Assembly: GCA_040772005.1 (NCBI GenBank)
Contig: JAXGYZ010000007.1
Span: 62,001 to 126,000 of the forward strand
Direction: 5' to 3'
DNA from: MWBF01 sp040772005
GTDB lineage: Bacteria > Chloroflexota > Anaerolineae > CG2-30-64-16
DNA: 64,000 nt
Shown: piece by piece, positions 42,125 through 51,271 of the stretch
Position numbering within the stretch: position 1 is the first letter of the stretch
Layout: each line of letters begins with the position of its first letter
The notes under the pieces: model-generated
What the model was told of the DNA's origin: nothing
The model's database searches: none
The model's input: the letters and a program-made list of their open reading frames with translations, nothing else
Made by a program: the position numbers and the translations under genes

Positions 42125-43516
42125 CTACACGAAATTTGCCCCGTCCGATTGCGCCCGCGCCCGGAAGTTGATCCGAATCGGCGTGCCCACGAACGGGTAG
42201 ACTTCACGTATACGATTCTCGATGTATCGCTCGTATGAAAAGTGCACCAGCTCAGGATCATTGACGAACAGCACAAAGGTCGGCGGAGCCACCTCTGCTT
42301 GCGTTGCATAGAACAGCTTGAGCTGCTTGCCGCGACGGCTGAAGGCCGGACGCGCAGTGAGCGCGTCGCGCAACAGCCGGTTGAGGTCACCGGTCGGTAT
42401 GCGCAGCTTGCGTTGCTCCGCCAGGTTCAGCGCAAGCGGCAGAATCTTGCTCACCCGCTGATGCGTCAGCGCCGATACAAACAAGACCGGCACATAATCC
42501 ATGAAGCGCAGCGTGCTTCGAATCGCATCCGTAAACTCAGCCGCGGTATTGGTCTCTTTGTCGGGCACGATGTCCCACTTGTTGACGATGACCGCCACAC
42601 TCTTGTAGGCTTCGAGTATGAACCCGGCCACATGCGAATCCTGCGCCGTGATGCCTGCCGTAGCATCCACGACAAGGAGGACCACGTCTGCCCGCTGCAC
42701 CGCATTCAGCGCCCGCATCACACTGTACTTTTCCACCCCGACTTCCACCTTGCCGCGGCGGCGGATGCCGGCGGTGTCGATCAGCGTGACTTTCTGGCCC
42801 TGGAAGGTCAGGTCCGTGTCGATGGCATCGCGTGTCGTCCCAGAGACAGGGCTGACAATGGAGCGCTCCTCCTGAATCAGTGCATTCAGCAGCGATGACT
42901 TGCCCACATTGGGCCGGCCCACGATGGCAATGCGCACGACATCGGGCGCAACCTCTTCCTCGGCCACCTGTGGAATATGCGCCACGATAACGTCGAGAAG
43001 ATCTCCGGTGCCGCTGCCGTGGTGTGCCGAGACCGGGTACGGCTCTCCCAGGTTCAGTTCGTAGAATTCCAGCGCAGCCTGACGTCGCGCCTCGTTATCC
43101 GCCTTATTGACGGCCAGCAGCACAGGCCGCCCCGATCGCCGCAAAATGTCCGCGATATCTTCATCGGCGGAGGTCAGCCCGTCGCGCGCGTCGGTGACGA
43201 GCACAACAACGTCCGCCTCCTCGATGGCGATTTCGGCCTGCTGGCGAATCTCACGCGCAAACTCGCGCGATGAGCCTCCGAGCGCCTCGGGCTGATCACC
43301 CTTACGGGCAGCCTTGTCGGTCAGGGCGACATCGACCCCACCCGTATCCACCAGGATGAAGGAGCGCCCCGTCCACTCGGTCGTTTCATACAACCGGTCA
43401 CGCGTGGTGCCCGGCTCGTCCTGAACAATAGACAGGCGCTGACCAACCAGGCGGTTGAACAGCGTAGACTTTCCCACATTCGGCCGCCCGACCAGGGCGA
43501 CTACCGGCATTCGCAT
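42125..43516 (-). CDS. der: Ribosome-assembly GTPase Der (EngA)
   Basis: 463-residue double-GTPase required for 50S ribosome assembly. G domain 1: GRPNVGKS (10-17), DTGGVDV, NKAD. G domain 2: GRPNVGKS near 203, DTAGIRRRGK, NKWD. The C-terminal KH-like domain contains FYATQAEVAPPTFVLFVNDPE, typical of the family. An additional roughly 15-residue stretch (KAARKGDQPEALGGSS) loops out in G domain 1. ATG 43516 directly begins the conserved RMPVVALVGRPN. It lies downstream of cdaR on the same strand. Confidence 0.96.
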   Translation of the reverse strand: MRMPVVALVGRPNVGKSTLFNRLVGQRLSIVQDEPGTTRDRLYETTEWTGRSFILVDTGGVDVALTDKAARKGDQPEALGGSSREFAREIRQQAEIAIEEADVVVLVTDARDGLTSADEDIADILRRSGRPVLLAVNKADNEARRQAALEFYELNLGEPYPVSAHHGSGTGDLLDVIVAHIPQVAEEEVAPDVVRIAIVGRPNVGKSSLLNALIQEERSIVSPVSGTTRDAIDTDLTFQGQKVTLIDTAGIRRRGKVEVGVEKYSVMRALNAVQRADVVLLVVDATAGITAQDSHVAGFILEAYKSVAVIVNKWDIVPDKETNTAAEFTDAIRSTLRFMDYVPVLFVSALTHQRVSKILPLALNLAEQRKLRIPTGDLNRLLRDALTARPAFSRRGKQLKLFYATQAEVAPPTFVLFVNDPELVHFSYERYIENRIREVYPFVGTPIRINFRARAQSDGANFV

Positions 43517-43537
43517 CTAATATACCCAACCTCTCTG

Positions 43538-44803
43538 TTACGGGCTCTGTCTCGCCCCAGACGATTCCGGCTCCACGGCCGCAGGGCTCTCCGGTGTTCC
43601 GGTCGGCGTCGGCGCAGGCCCGATGGTCACCTCCACCGTCTGCGGCGCAATCCCTTCCACGCGGATATCACTCGGAATTGGCACCGATGGCTCAAGCACA
43701 TGCACGCCCGGCCCCAGTCCGGTCAGGTCAAGGATGATCGGCACTTGATCGGGTCCCAGGTCGAGAAGCATGGGCAGCGGCCCTGACAGGAACACGCTCA
43801 CCGTATCGAGCGTCAGCGTGTACGCCAACCCCGGGCCGAGGCCCTGAATCGTCGGCTTCGTGCGGACCGTCTGCACGCCCGTAATCGGCACAATGCTTAC
43901 CTTGACGTTCGCACTCTGCGTGCTCAATGCCGAGACACTCTCCGGCAACTTTAGCGGAACGCGTTCGATGACATCCTGATTTGCACCGCTAATATCGACA
44001 GGCACCGTGATGTACCCGCTCAAGTCCGAGATAACCAGCGGGTCACCCTGCACCGTGACGAGCTGCGGATCAGCCGACACCGCGCTCACCGTATAACCGG
44101 TTTCAGGCGTGCCAACGGGCTCGACCAGGATCGCAATCTCCCGATAGCCAGGAAGCTGCACAATCGGCACCTGCACTGCGACATCGCGCGGGGCCACATT
44201 GACAAAACCCACCGTCTCGCCCAGCGCATTACGTGGCGTCACCCGCAGACTGCGCTCGATGGACGCTCGCGCACCCCGCAAATACACATCGACGACCGCC
44301 GACTCCACCTGGTCGACCAGCGGAGCCGAGCCGCTGATCAGCACCTCGGTCGGCGTTATCACGGGCGTGTGCCAGGAGTAGCCGAACGCCGTCGCATCCA
44401 TGATATTAGCCTGAACCGTGACGGACTTCTGTTTGCGCTCTTCCAAGCGCACGCGAATCACGGGCGGATCCACCGCAATGACCTGCACCTGCGGATCGGG
44501 CGGCAACACCTGAACTCGGACGTCATATTCACCCGCAGACAGGCCGGCCAGGTCTACCCAGGCCGTGAACGCCCGCGCCTGCAGGTTGTCCCAGCGCGCC
44601 TTCGGTGCGCGAATCTCGATGCGCACCTCGCTGAGGATATCACCGAAGACTGTCAGATCCTCAGCCAGGCCCGTCCGGCTGACGGAGATAGGTTGATCAA
44701 ACTCGCGCTGCGGGTACTCCTCGCGGATCGCCACCACCCATACCAGGGCGGCGAGTATGAGCGACAGCCCCGCAGAGCCCAAACGCGACAACCATGTCTT
44801 CAT
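43538..44803 (-). CDS. cdaR: YbbR/CdaR-like regulator of the diadenylate cyclase
   Basis: 421 residues with one N-terminal membrane helix (about 9-26, LGSAGLSLILAALVWVVAI) and an extracytoplasmic part of repeated YbbR domains. Each repeat is recognisable by AYxVxxxPxxVxVxG-like stretches, for instance TPTEVLISGSAPLVDQVESA and DPQLVTVQGDPLVI. The C-terminal tail is Thr/Pro/Glu-rich. In Firmicutes CdaR binds and modulates CdaA. Here it directly follows the cyclase gene (5-bp gap), the expected conserved pairing. Confidence 0.85.
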   Translation of the reverse strand: MKTWLSRLGSAGLSLILAALVWVVAIREEYPQREFDQPISVSRTGLAEDLTVFGDILSEVRIEIRAPKARWDNLQARAFTAWVDLAGLSAGEYDVRVQVLPPDPQVQVIAVDPPVIRVRLEERKQKSVTVQANIMDATAFGYSWHTPVITPTEVLISGSAPLVDQVESAVVDVYLRGARASIERSLRVTPRNALGETVGFVNVAPRDVAVQVPIVQLPGYREIAILVEPVGTPETGYTVSAVSADPQLVTVQGDPLVISDLSGYITVPVDISGANQDVIERVPLKLPESVSALSTQSANVKVSIVPITGVQTVRTKPTIQGLGPGLAYTLTLDTVSVFLSGPLPMLLDLGPDQVPIILDLTGLGPGVHVLEPSVPIPSDIRVEGIAPQTVEVTIGPAPTPTGTPESPAAVEPESSGARQSP

Positions 44804-44808
44804 GGCTT

Positions 44809-45636
44809 CTAAGTCCCGTTCCCGAATAATCGCCGGGGCCGGTAAAAGGCCTGTAGAATGGTGCGGAGCCGCTGCCCGTCGAGCCGGCGCGCGATGCGTC
44901 CACTGCGGGCGAGCGAGATGATGCCGGTTTCCTCGGACACGATTATCACCAGTGCGTCGTTCTGTTCTGTCACGCCGACGGCAGCCCGGTGGCGGGTTCC
45001 CAACGAACTGTCAGCCAGGTCGCGCTGCGTCAGGGGTAACACGCAAGCGGCCGCCACAATCCGGTCCCCCCGAACGATAACCGCCCCATCGTGCAACGGT
45101 GTACCCGGGAAGAAGATGGTCAGCAGGAGACGCGCCGAGATGCCGGCATCGATGCGCTCCCCTGATTCGATGTATTCCTCCAGGCCCGTGTCGCCTTCGA
45201 GGACCAACAACGCCCCCGTCCGCTCGCGCGCCAGCGTCTCTACTGCCAGCACGATCTGATGGATGGCCTGCTGCGTCGCCGTCTCGCGACCGCCCCGTCC
45301 GACGATGACTGGTGCGGTCCGGCCCAGGCGCTCCAGCGCCCGACGCAGTTCCGGCTGGAAGATGACAGGGATCGCCACCAGGATCACCGGCAGCGTATTG
45401 CGCATGACCCAACCGAACGCGGTGAACCGGCTGGCCGCAAGGACGAAGACCAGCGCAATCACCAGGATGCCGCGCAGCAGCGCCACCGCCTGGGTGCCTT
45501 GAAAAAGACGAAACAGCCCATAAAAGATGAGCGCCACCAGGAGGATATCAACCAGGCTCGCCCAAGTAAACTGGGGGATGACTGCGCTGACTTCCGTCAC
45601 AGTGCGCTCAACCAGGCCGACAAGCTGTTCCAGCAC
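44809..45636 (-). CDS. cdaA: Diadenylate cyclase CdaA
   Basis: 275-residue membrane diadenylate cyclase making c-di-AMP from two ATP, a second messenger for potassium and osmotic homeostasis. Three N-terminal helices lie at about 27-95. The DAC domain has D183-G-A185 in LHDGAVIV and R215-H-R217 in GTRHRAAVG, the nucleotide-binding and catalytic signatures, plus EEYIESGERIDA. It is followed by cdaR. The glmM gene that often completes this cluster is not in the adjoining sequence. Confidence 0.95.
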   Translation of the reverse strand: MLEQLVGLVERTVTEVSAVIPQFTWASLVDILLVALIFYGLFRLFQGTQAVALLRGILVIALVFVLAASRFTAFGWVMRNTLPVILVAIPVIFQPELRRALERLGRTAPVIVGRGGRETATQQAIHQIVLAVETLARERTGALLVLEGDTGLEEYIESGERIDAGISARLLLTIFFPGTPLHDGAVIVRGDRIVAAACVLPLTQRDLADSSLGTRHRAAVGVTEQNDALVIIVSEETGIISLARSGRIARRLDGQRLRTILQAFYRPRRLFGNGT

Positions 45637-45673
45637 CCCTTACCTCTAAAAACCCAAATACGCCTCCGCCCCC

Positions 45674-46618
45674 TCAGCGAACGGCAAAGGCAGCGACAAA
45701 CGAAGCAGCCCACCACCAGGGCATCGCACCGGCCCAGGTGCCGGGTCGCATCCGCGCCAGCCAGATCGAGGGCGTGGCCAGCAATGCCGCCACGCACGCG
45801 ACGGCCCAGGGTGAACGCATGACGATGAGGAGGGCGAGAACACCAAACTGCCCGAACCAGGCCAGCACCGGTATGCCTCCCGGCTGCACCTGGGCTGCAT
45901 GCCGCCCCCGATACATGCCCCACTGTAGCACCGTGAAAGCCGCAGCCAGCAGCAAGCCCGGCCGGACCACGGTCCAGTTGGCGCCCCCTTCCGCGCCTGC
46001 CAACTCGCCCGCCACCAGTGACATGCCGAGGAGCCAGGGCCATCCCACATCCAGCAAGGCATGCGCCAGCGCGGGGAACTCACCACGCCGCCCGGTCGCC
46101 GCGGCCACCCAGATAGTTGCCAGCGCGACCAGAGTGAGCGCGACCGCGGGCCATCCCAGCAGCAAGCTGAGGACCAGCGCCAACCCACTGATCACCAGAA
46201 CCCCTTGCCATGCGCCCGACGAGACTTGAGGTGTGGGCACCTGTGCATCTGCCGCTCCGCCGAATGTGCTGCCGAGCGGATACGCCGGAGTCAGCGCCGC
46301 CAGCCAGCGGGCCAACGGCGCATCGGGCCGAGCAAAGGGAAGCATCCCGACCGTCGGTGCAACCTGCGCCGTGGGCATAGCCAGAGAAGCGGCAACCGGG
46401 ACGATGGGGATCACCTGCCGAATAGCACCCCAGGCCAGATCCGCCAGAACTGCCGCGGTCAACACGCGCAACAACCCCGGAGCCTCCGGTCTCAGTGCCC
46501 CGACAGCGATCGCCCCGGCAACTACCGACCAGGCCGGCCCCAGGCGAAACACGGCGCGACTAACGGCGAGCCGCATTTGCACCAATGGGCCGCTTTCAAG
46601 TAACTCCCTCTCGAACAC
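45674..46618 (-). CDS. Polytopic membrane protein of unknown function
   Basis: 314 residues with about eight hydrophobic segments; Ala/Leu/Trp-rich, with no recognised transporter or enzyme motif. The loop GSTFGGAADAQVPTPQVSS is the longest polar stretch. It precedes cdaA by 37 bp on the same strand, so it may be co-transcribed. GTG 46618 matches the transcription start predicted from the consensus promoter (46625-46653), suggesting a leaderless message. No function is proposed. Confidence 0.68.
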   Translation of the reverse strand: MFERELLESGPLVQMRLAVSRAVFRLGPAWSVVAGAIAVGALRPEAPGLLRVLTAAVLADLAWGAIRQVIPIVPVAASLAMPTAQVAPTVGMLPFARPDAPLARWLAALTPAYPLGSTFGGAADAQVPTPQVSSGAWQGVLVISGLALVLSLLLGWPAVALTLVALATIWVAAATGRRGEFPALAHALLDVGWPWLLGMSLVAGELAGAEGGANWTVVRPGLLLAAAFTVLQWGMYRGRHAAQVQPGGIPVLAWFGQFGVLALLIVMRSPWAVACVAALLATPSIWLARMRPGTWAGAMPWWWAASFVAAFAVR

Positions 46619-46624
46619 GCAACT

Positions 46625-46653
46625 ATTGTAACCTGCCCTGAGAGGCCGGTCAA
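46625..46653 (-). promoter_or_regulatory. Promoter of the cdaA-containing run (leaderless)
   Basis: Minus strand TTGACC (46653-46648), 17-bp spacer, TACAAT (46630-46625). The start is predicted at 46618, the G of GTG. Confidence 0.65.
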
Positions 46654-46722
46654 GTGCGCGTCAGGCCAACTTCACTGTGGCTTGGCGGTTGGCTCAACCG
46701 CCTGCCGACCGGGAGAAACCTA

Positions 46723-48066
46723 TCAGCCTTGTGCGGCAGGTTGTTTCGTGCGCCCTAACCATGAAAGCTCCGGCAATACACCGAAGTGGTCCTTGAAGAC
46801 GCGATAGTACAGCAGCTCTTCCTTGGTTCGCAGTAGCCAGCCATTCGGCAACTGAGCCTCCCGGTGGAAGTCCGCATCGCTGATCTGCTGGTCGGCAAAA
46901 TCAGCCATAATGTCACTGACACCGGTCCCTTCCCAGAACTTGGCCTTCTTGCGCCACAACACCTGGTCCGGCAGACTACCATCCAGCGCACGGCGCAGGA
47001 TCCACTTTTCGACACCGCTGTGACGTTTGTACTCCGGCGGGATGCGCAGTGCGTACTCCACCACGGTAGAATCGGAAAACGGCACGTAAGCCAAAATGCC
47101 GTGCGCGGAAGCACAACGGTCTACACGCTGGAGGGCCGTATTGTGTAGACGACCCATGATATCCAGCAACTCACCGGATAGGTGCTCGTCAGGCACCGCA
47201 TTGAGATAGCTATAGCCGGCAAACAACTCATCACTCGCCTCGCCCGACAGTACCGCCGGCACATAGCGAGCCGCTTCGCGCGCGACGAGATAGTTTGTCA
47301 GTGACGAGCGCACCAGCAGAGCATCGAAAGACTCAAGATGATATATCACCTCGGGGAGCGCCGCCAACAGCATTGCCCGATCAACCAGTAGTTCATGGTG
47401 CACGGTATTCAGATAATCGGCGGCTATACGAGCCGCTGCGACATCGGGCGCGTCCGCGTGGCCGGCCACAAATGTGTGCATGCTCTTGACGTGCGGACGC
47501 GCAAGGGCCACCACAGCGCTGGAATCGACTCCTCCCGAGAGCCAACTGCCCACGGTACCGTCTGCGACGCGGCGCTCTACCGCCCTCTCCAACCGCCGTC
47601 GCAATTCCCTGGCCACAACCTCACGGCCTGAGGTCAGCGGAGGCAATCTGCGTGGACGCGCCAAGGGCTCCACTTGCCCATTTCGTAGCCGGCTGCCGGG
47701 CGGAAGTTCCCGTATTGTCGCAGTCTGTGGTAAGAGGGCCTTCACCTCAGAGGCAAAGCATAGATCGCCTCCGGCGTTATGACCGTAATACAGGGGCGCG
47801 ACGCCCAACGGATCCCGCTCCAGGACCAGCGTGCCATCCACCATTGCTGCACGGGCCAGCCGACCCGACGGCGCATGATCACTCACAGACGTTCCCTGGC
47901 CTTCCATCCGGGCCGGCAATTGCGCCTGATTCCATACCATACCCAGGGTCGCACCCTGTCCTTCTTTGATCTTCCGGCCTGCGGGGCCACGGTGCGCAAG
48001 CTTGGCCAACATCGCGCTGACCTCACATTGCCTGCCCTGTGCAGCGATTCCTGCAATCCCTGACAT
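46723..48066 (-). CDS. Asparagine synthetase-like protein with a degenerate glutaminase domain
   Basis: 447 residues in two parts. The N-terminal class-II glutamine amidotransferase fold begins MSGIAG where functional enzymes begin MCGI, so the nucleophile Cys2 is Ser2. The domain is also shortened (about 140 instead of roughly 200 residues) but keeps AHRGPAG and ERDPLGVAPLYY. The synthetase domain has the PP-loop SGGVDSS (177-183), LSGEASDELFAGYSY and WILRRALDGSLPD. It therefore probably uses free ammonia or another amine, and could be an amidotransferase-like ligase for a product other than asparagine. ATG 48066 follows AAAGGA by six bases. Confidence 0.83.
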   Translation of the reverse strand: MSGIAGIAAQGRQCEVSAMLAKLAHRGPAGRKIKEGQGATLGMVWNQAQLPARMEGQGTSVSDHAPSGRLARAAMVDGTLVLERDPLGVAPLYYGHNAGGDLCFASEVKALLPQTATIRELPPGSRLRNGQVEPLARPRRLPPLTSGREVVARELRRRLERAVERRVADGTVGSWLSGGVDSSAVVALARPHVKSMHTFVAGHADAPDVAAARIAADYLNTVHHELLVDRAMLLAALPEVIYHLESFDALLVRSSLTNYLVAREAARYVPAVLSGEASDELFAGYSYLNAVPDEHLSGELLDIMGRLHNTALQRVDRCASAHGILAYVPFSDSTVVEYALRIPPEYKRHSGVEKWILRRALDGSLPDQVLWRKKAKFWEGTGVSDIMADFADQQISDADFHREAQLPNGWLLRTKEELLYYRVFKDHFGVLPELSWLGRTKQPAAQG

Positions 48067-48364
48067 GAGTAATCCTTTCAATTCACGTTAGATAGCTCCC
48101 AGAACCAGCTCTACAACATACATTTCGACAAGATGGTTAGCGAGCGAAAAGAATGATATCACATGTTGATGAGACGCGCAATCGCTATGCCGGTGACGCC
48201 GCACACGAAGCCCCTGCCATCATTGAAATGAGCAACCACTATCGCGAACAATCATGTCGATGAGGTTCAAGCAGGAATGGAGGAGGAAAAGGGATAGGCA
48301 GACCCACACCCCGCCTGACGAAGCTGCTTCTGGCCGCGTGGCTCAGACAACCGGGGTTCAGGAT
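48067..48364. other. Gene-free spacer
   Basis: About 300 bp between the asparagine-synthetase-like gene and DUF2254, both on the minus strand. No gene, RNA or clear repeat is seen. It should contain the promoter of the synthetase-like gene; an A/T-rich stretch at 48140-48165 is the best candidate, but no convincing box pair was found. The DUF2254 gene end shows no strong terminator hairpin. Confidence 0.4.
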
Positions 48365-49696
48365 TCAGGATGGCTCTAGCGCCTCTGTCAACCGCTGAAA
48401 GCGCAACTCGATAGCTTGCCGATCCTCAGGGATAGCAACGCCGGAAAGTGTATCCGCCCAGATGATCGCAGCCTGCCGCTTCACCGCCATTCGGCCCGCC
48501 TCAGAAGTGACGTGCGGCGCGATCAGAGTCAGACTTTCCAGCAACCGAGCACGGACTGCGACGCTCGCCCCCACATACTGCCGAATCTGATCAAAGGCCG
48601 TATCCAGCGCGCCAGGGAATGTGACCGGGCACTCGATCACGATACGCAACTCTCCGGAGTCATCGTAGCGGCAGGCCGAAGGGAACTGCTTCCCCGCCAG
48701 GTGCACGAGTTCGGTAGTCAGCCAATCGATGCAAGTAATGGCCGTATAAGGATCGTTGATTCCAGGAGACAGGGAACGGACTGCGACCTCCACGAGCTGC
48801 TCGATGGCAAACTCCACATCCTGAGTTGTCGTGCGCTGCCGCCCGATAATGAATGCGCCTCGGATGGCCGCTATCACCTCGTCACCGGGCGCCTCTGATC
48901 CCCACACCTGTACGAGTGGCGCAGCCCGGCTGACAAACTGACCTGGGCGGCGCAAAAGCATCAAGAGGAGGCTGTTATCGGTTGCGACTTCCAAGAGTGC
49001 AGCCTGGTCAATGGCTTGCAGATATCCGCTCTGAGATGCAGAGAGCGTACGAGAAGGTCGTCTCACTGCCTCCTGACAGGCCTGAGAGCCAACTGCGCTT
49101 TCGATGTTGCGGAAATCCTGGCCTAACTCTTCTGGGAACAAGCGGTCGATGGCGTGATGGAGATCCTCTGCCACTGCGGCAATGACAATCGGTGCCTGGA
49201 TGGAAAGCGAGGCATGATGAAAGAAATAGATGAGAACTGCCAGGCTTGCGAGCGTAAACAGAATCGCAATCGTCACCGAAACATAGGGGACGAACTCCCT
49301 GTCACCACTGCGCACAGTTCGTAGCACTAATACACCATAAACGAAAGTCGCGACGAAGGTCCCCAACACAATCTGGTTGCCTGTGTCACGCATAAAGTTG
49401 CGCAGCAAACGAGGCCCGAGTTGCTGCGAGGCGAGAGATAGGGCAGTCAAGGTGATCGAGAAAACCACACCCGCGACCGTTATGACGGAGCCAGTCACGG
49501 TCGAGAGGAGACTGCGCGCCCCCTCGGCGCCGCCGCTCCAAATGAAGCCTACCTCCCTGACCCAATCGTATTGAACGCGGCGATCTATCGCAATCGTGAT
49601 AAATGAAAAGAGAAGAGCAGCCAGTGCCATAGCCGCAGGCACGAACCAGTAGCTGGAGCGCACATCCTCCCAGGCTGCGAGCAGACGGATTTTCAT
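48365..49696 (-). CDS. DUF2254 membrane protein
   Basis: 443-residue DUF2254-family protein with four N-terminal membrane helices (about 15-38, 60-90, 108-128, 138-165) and a soluble C-terminal domain. Signatures: SLLSTVTGSVITVAGVVFSITLTALSLASQQLGPRLLR, of which GVVFSITLTALSLASQQ is the family hallmark, and later SPGINDPYTAITCIDWL. Function unknown. Its ATG overlaps the stop of the bactofilin-like gene by 4 bp, making it the last gene of the ECF sigma-factor operon. Confidence 0.88.
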   Translation of the reverse strand: MKIRLLAAWEDVRSSYWFVPAAMALAALLFSFITIAIDRRVQYDWVREVGFIWSGGAEGARSLLSTVTGSVITVAGVVFSITLTALSLASQQLGPRLLRNFMRDTGNQIVLGTFVATFVYGVLVLRTVRSGDREFVPYVSVTIAILFTLASLAVLIYFFHHASLSIQAPIVIAAVAEDLHHAIDRLFPEELGQDFRNIESAVGSQACQEAVRRPSRTLSASQSGYLQAIDQAALLEVATDNSLLLMLLRRPGQFVSRAAPLVQVWGSEAPGDEVIAAIRGAFIIGRQRTTTQDVEFAIEQLVEVAVRSLSPGINDPYTAITCIDWLTTELVHLAGKQFPSACRYDDSGELRIVIECPVTFPGALDTAFDQIRQYVGASVAVRARLLESLTLIAPHVTSEAGRMAVKRQAAIIWADTLSGVAIPEDRQAIELRFQRLTEALEPS

Positions 49697-50718
49697 AGAG
49701 CATCCCCGCGCGATAACGCCAGCCGACTCTCATCCGGAGCCCCCCCGAAGCGCGTCAGAACCACCGCGCCCAGGCCCACAGAGATGGCCGCCAGCCCGAC
49801 GAGGAAACCGATGCCAAGCGGCAGCCGCGCAAGAAGTGTGAGGAGAAAAACGCCGATGACGGCTTCAGGCATGGCAGATGAGGTAGGAACCCGCAACAGG
49901 CCGAGGAGTCGATGACCCAACCAGATGCCGGCTGCAGACCAGCCGCACAACAGCGCAGCCAGGAGCACCAACCACACCAACAGCCCCAGGCCGCAGGCGA
50001 TCAGCAGCAGCCCACCGGCCAACAAGCCCACCACCAGAGTCAGCAGGCCGGCGCCGCCGCTGTAGAAGGGCCGCCGCGCAATGACTGCAACCACGGCGCC
50101 GACCCGCCTCGGGAACAGCACGACTAACCCTACCGCGAGTAGCGCCAGCGTCAGCCCCAGGCCCAGAGTCCCTGCCTGCCAGCGGACGAAGGCAGCCAGT
50201 GCAGATGACTCCGAACCGACCGTCGGCGCTTCCGACCGAGGCAGGGGCCACGGCACTTGCGACAGGAGGTTGCGCGGACTGGCAAAGACCTCACCTTGTA
50301 CAACTGCGCCTGGGGCCTGAGTCAGCGCGCCGCCGAAGGCCGCCAGATCCCCCTCTACCACTGCTGAGTCGGCCAGCGTGACCGAACCGCCAAAGATGGT
50401 CAGCCCCCCGACCACCGTTCCCGCAACGCGCAGCTCTCCGCCAAACACCACTACGTCCTGCTCGACCCGGCTGCCCGCGGCGAGCACGGCGCTGCCGCCC
50501 GTGACCGTCAGATGTCCGCCCAATGTTACGCCGCTAGCCAGAACGTACTCTCCGCTCAGGACGAGCTTATCGTCGCCGGACGCCTGGGCCAGTGCAGTGG
50601 AAGGCCAGGCGAAGAGAGCCTGAAGCAGAACGAGAAGCAACGCGACTACTGACCACAGGCTGGAGCTTCGCCGCGCGCCAGTCCCGGCTACCTCACGCAC
50701 AGGTTGCCGTCTATTCAT
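49693..50718 (-). CDS. Secreted/membrane bactofilin-like (polymer-forming) protein
   Basis: 341 residues: signal peptide (about 18-45, ending ALAQA), a beta-helical domain of short Gly/Val repeats typical of polymer-forming cytoskeletal proteins (SGVTLGGHLTVTGGSAVLA, VEQDVVVFGGELRVAG, VEGDLAAFGGAL), and at least four C-terminal membrane helices. Unlike cytosolic bactofilins it seems to expose the beta-helix outside. ATG 50718 overlaps the stop codon of the anti-sigma gene (ATGAATAG), and its own stop overlaps DUF2254, so translation of all three is coupled. It probably contributes to envelope integrity under sigma-factor control (inferred from context). Confidence 0.8.
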   Translation of the reverse strand: MNRRQPVREVAGTGARRSSSLWSVVALLLVLLQALFAWPSTALAQASGDDKLVLSGEYVLASGVTLGGHLTVTGGSAVLAAGSRVEQDVVVFGGELRVAGTVVGGLTIFGGSVTLADSAVVEGDLAAFGGALTQAPGAVVQGEVFASPRNLLSQVPWPLPRSEAPTVGSESSALAAFVRWQAGTLGLGLTLALLAVGLVVLFPRRVGAVVAVIARRPFYSGGAGLLTLVVGLLAGGLLLIACGLGLLVWLVLLAALLCGWSAAGIWLGHRLLGLLRVPTSSAMPEAVIGVFLLTLLARLPLGIGFLVGLAAISVGLGAVVLTRFGGAPDESRLALSRGDAL

Positions 50719-51265
50719 GGCGTGCCACAACACTCAGGAAACGGCTGCCCTGCGGAATCAGCCACAGCCATACCATCGCCAGACCGCAAGTCAGGCAGGC
50801 CAGGCCACCCAGGGTAGCGGCCAGGACGGGCGCGCCGATGGAATCCGCAGTCGCAACGATACCACGCAGCAAGCCGTTGAACGCTGTGAGTACCTGCGCC
50901 GCAGTCGAGGCCAGCGTGCCGACCTGCTGCAGGTTAGCCGTCAACCAGGCGAAGACGCCCGCAGCCGCCAACAGGCCAAGGATCACCAGTGCCAGCCAGC
51001 CCAACGCCAGACCGGAACCCAGCCAGCGCACGCGCCGGCGCTGCAACTCGCGTTCCTCGAGACGGGCGGCGACCTGGTGCGCCAGATCAACCGGCGCGGT
51101 CACGAGCGGCTCTGCCTGGAAGCGCCGGTCCATCTCCTGCCACCGGGCCCAGACCTTCCGGCACTCGGCACAGGTTGCCAGATGCGCGTGCAGCCGCGCC
51201 AGGTCGGCCGCACCCGCCTCATCATCCAACGCCAGTGACATCAACAAGGTGTATTCACTGTGCAT
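50711..51265 (-). CDS. Zinc-finger anti-sigma factor
   Basis: 184-residue anti-sigma factor with an N-terminal zf-HC2 motif (HAHLATCAECRKVW: His-x3-Cys-x2-Cys) binding the sigma factor, and two C-terminal membrane helices (about 83-110 and 150-172). It follows the ECF sigma gene by 6 bp, as is standard for such pairs. Membrane anchoring implies that envelope stress releases the sigma factor, probably by regulated proteolysis. Downstream genes in the operon encode a bactofilin-like protein and DUF2254, likely members of the regulon. Confidence 0.86.
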   Translation of the reverse strand: MHSEYTLLMSLALDDEAGAADLARLHAHLATCAECRKVWARWQEMDRRFQAEPLVTAPVDLAHQVAARLEERELQRRRVRWLGSGLALGWLALVILGLLAAAGVFAWLTANLQQVGTLASTAAQVLTAFNGLLRGIVATADSIGAPVLAATLGGLACLTCGLAMVWLWLIPQGSRFLSVVARHE

Positions 51266-51271
51266 AGGACC

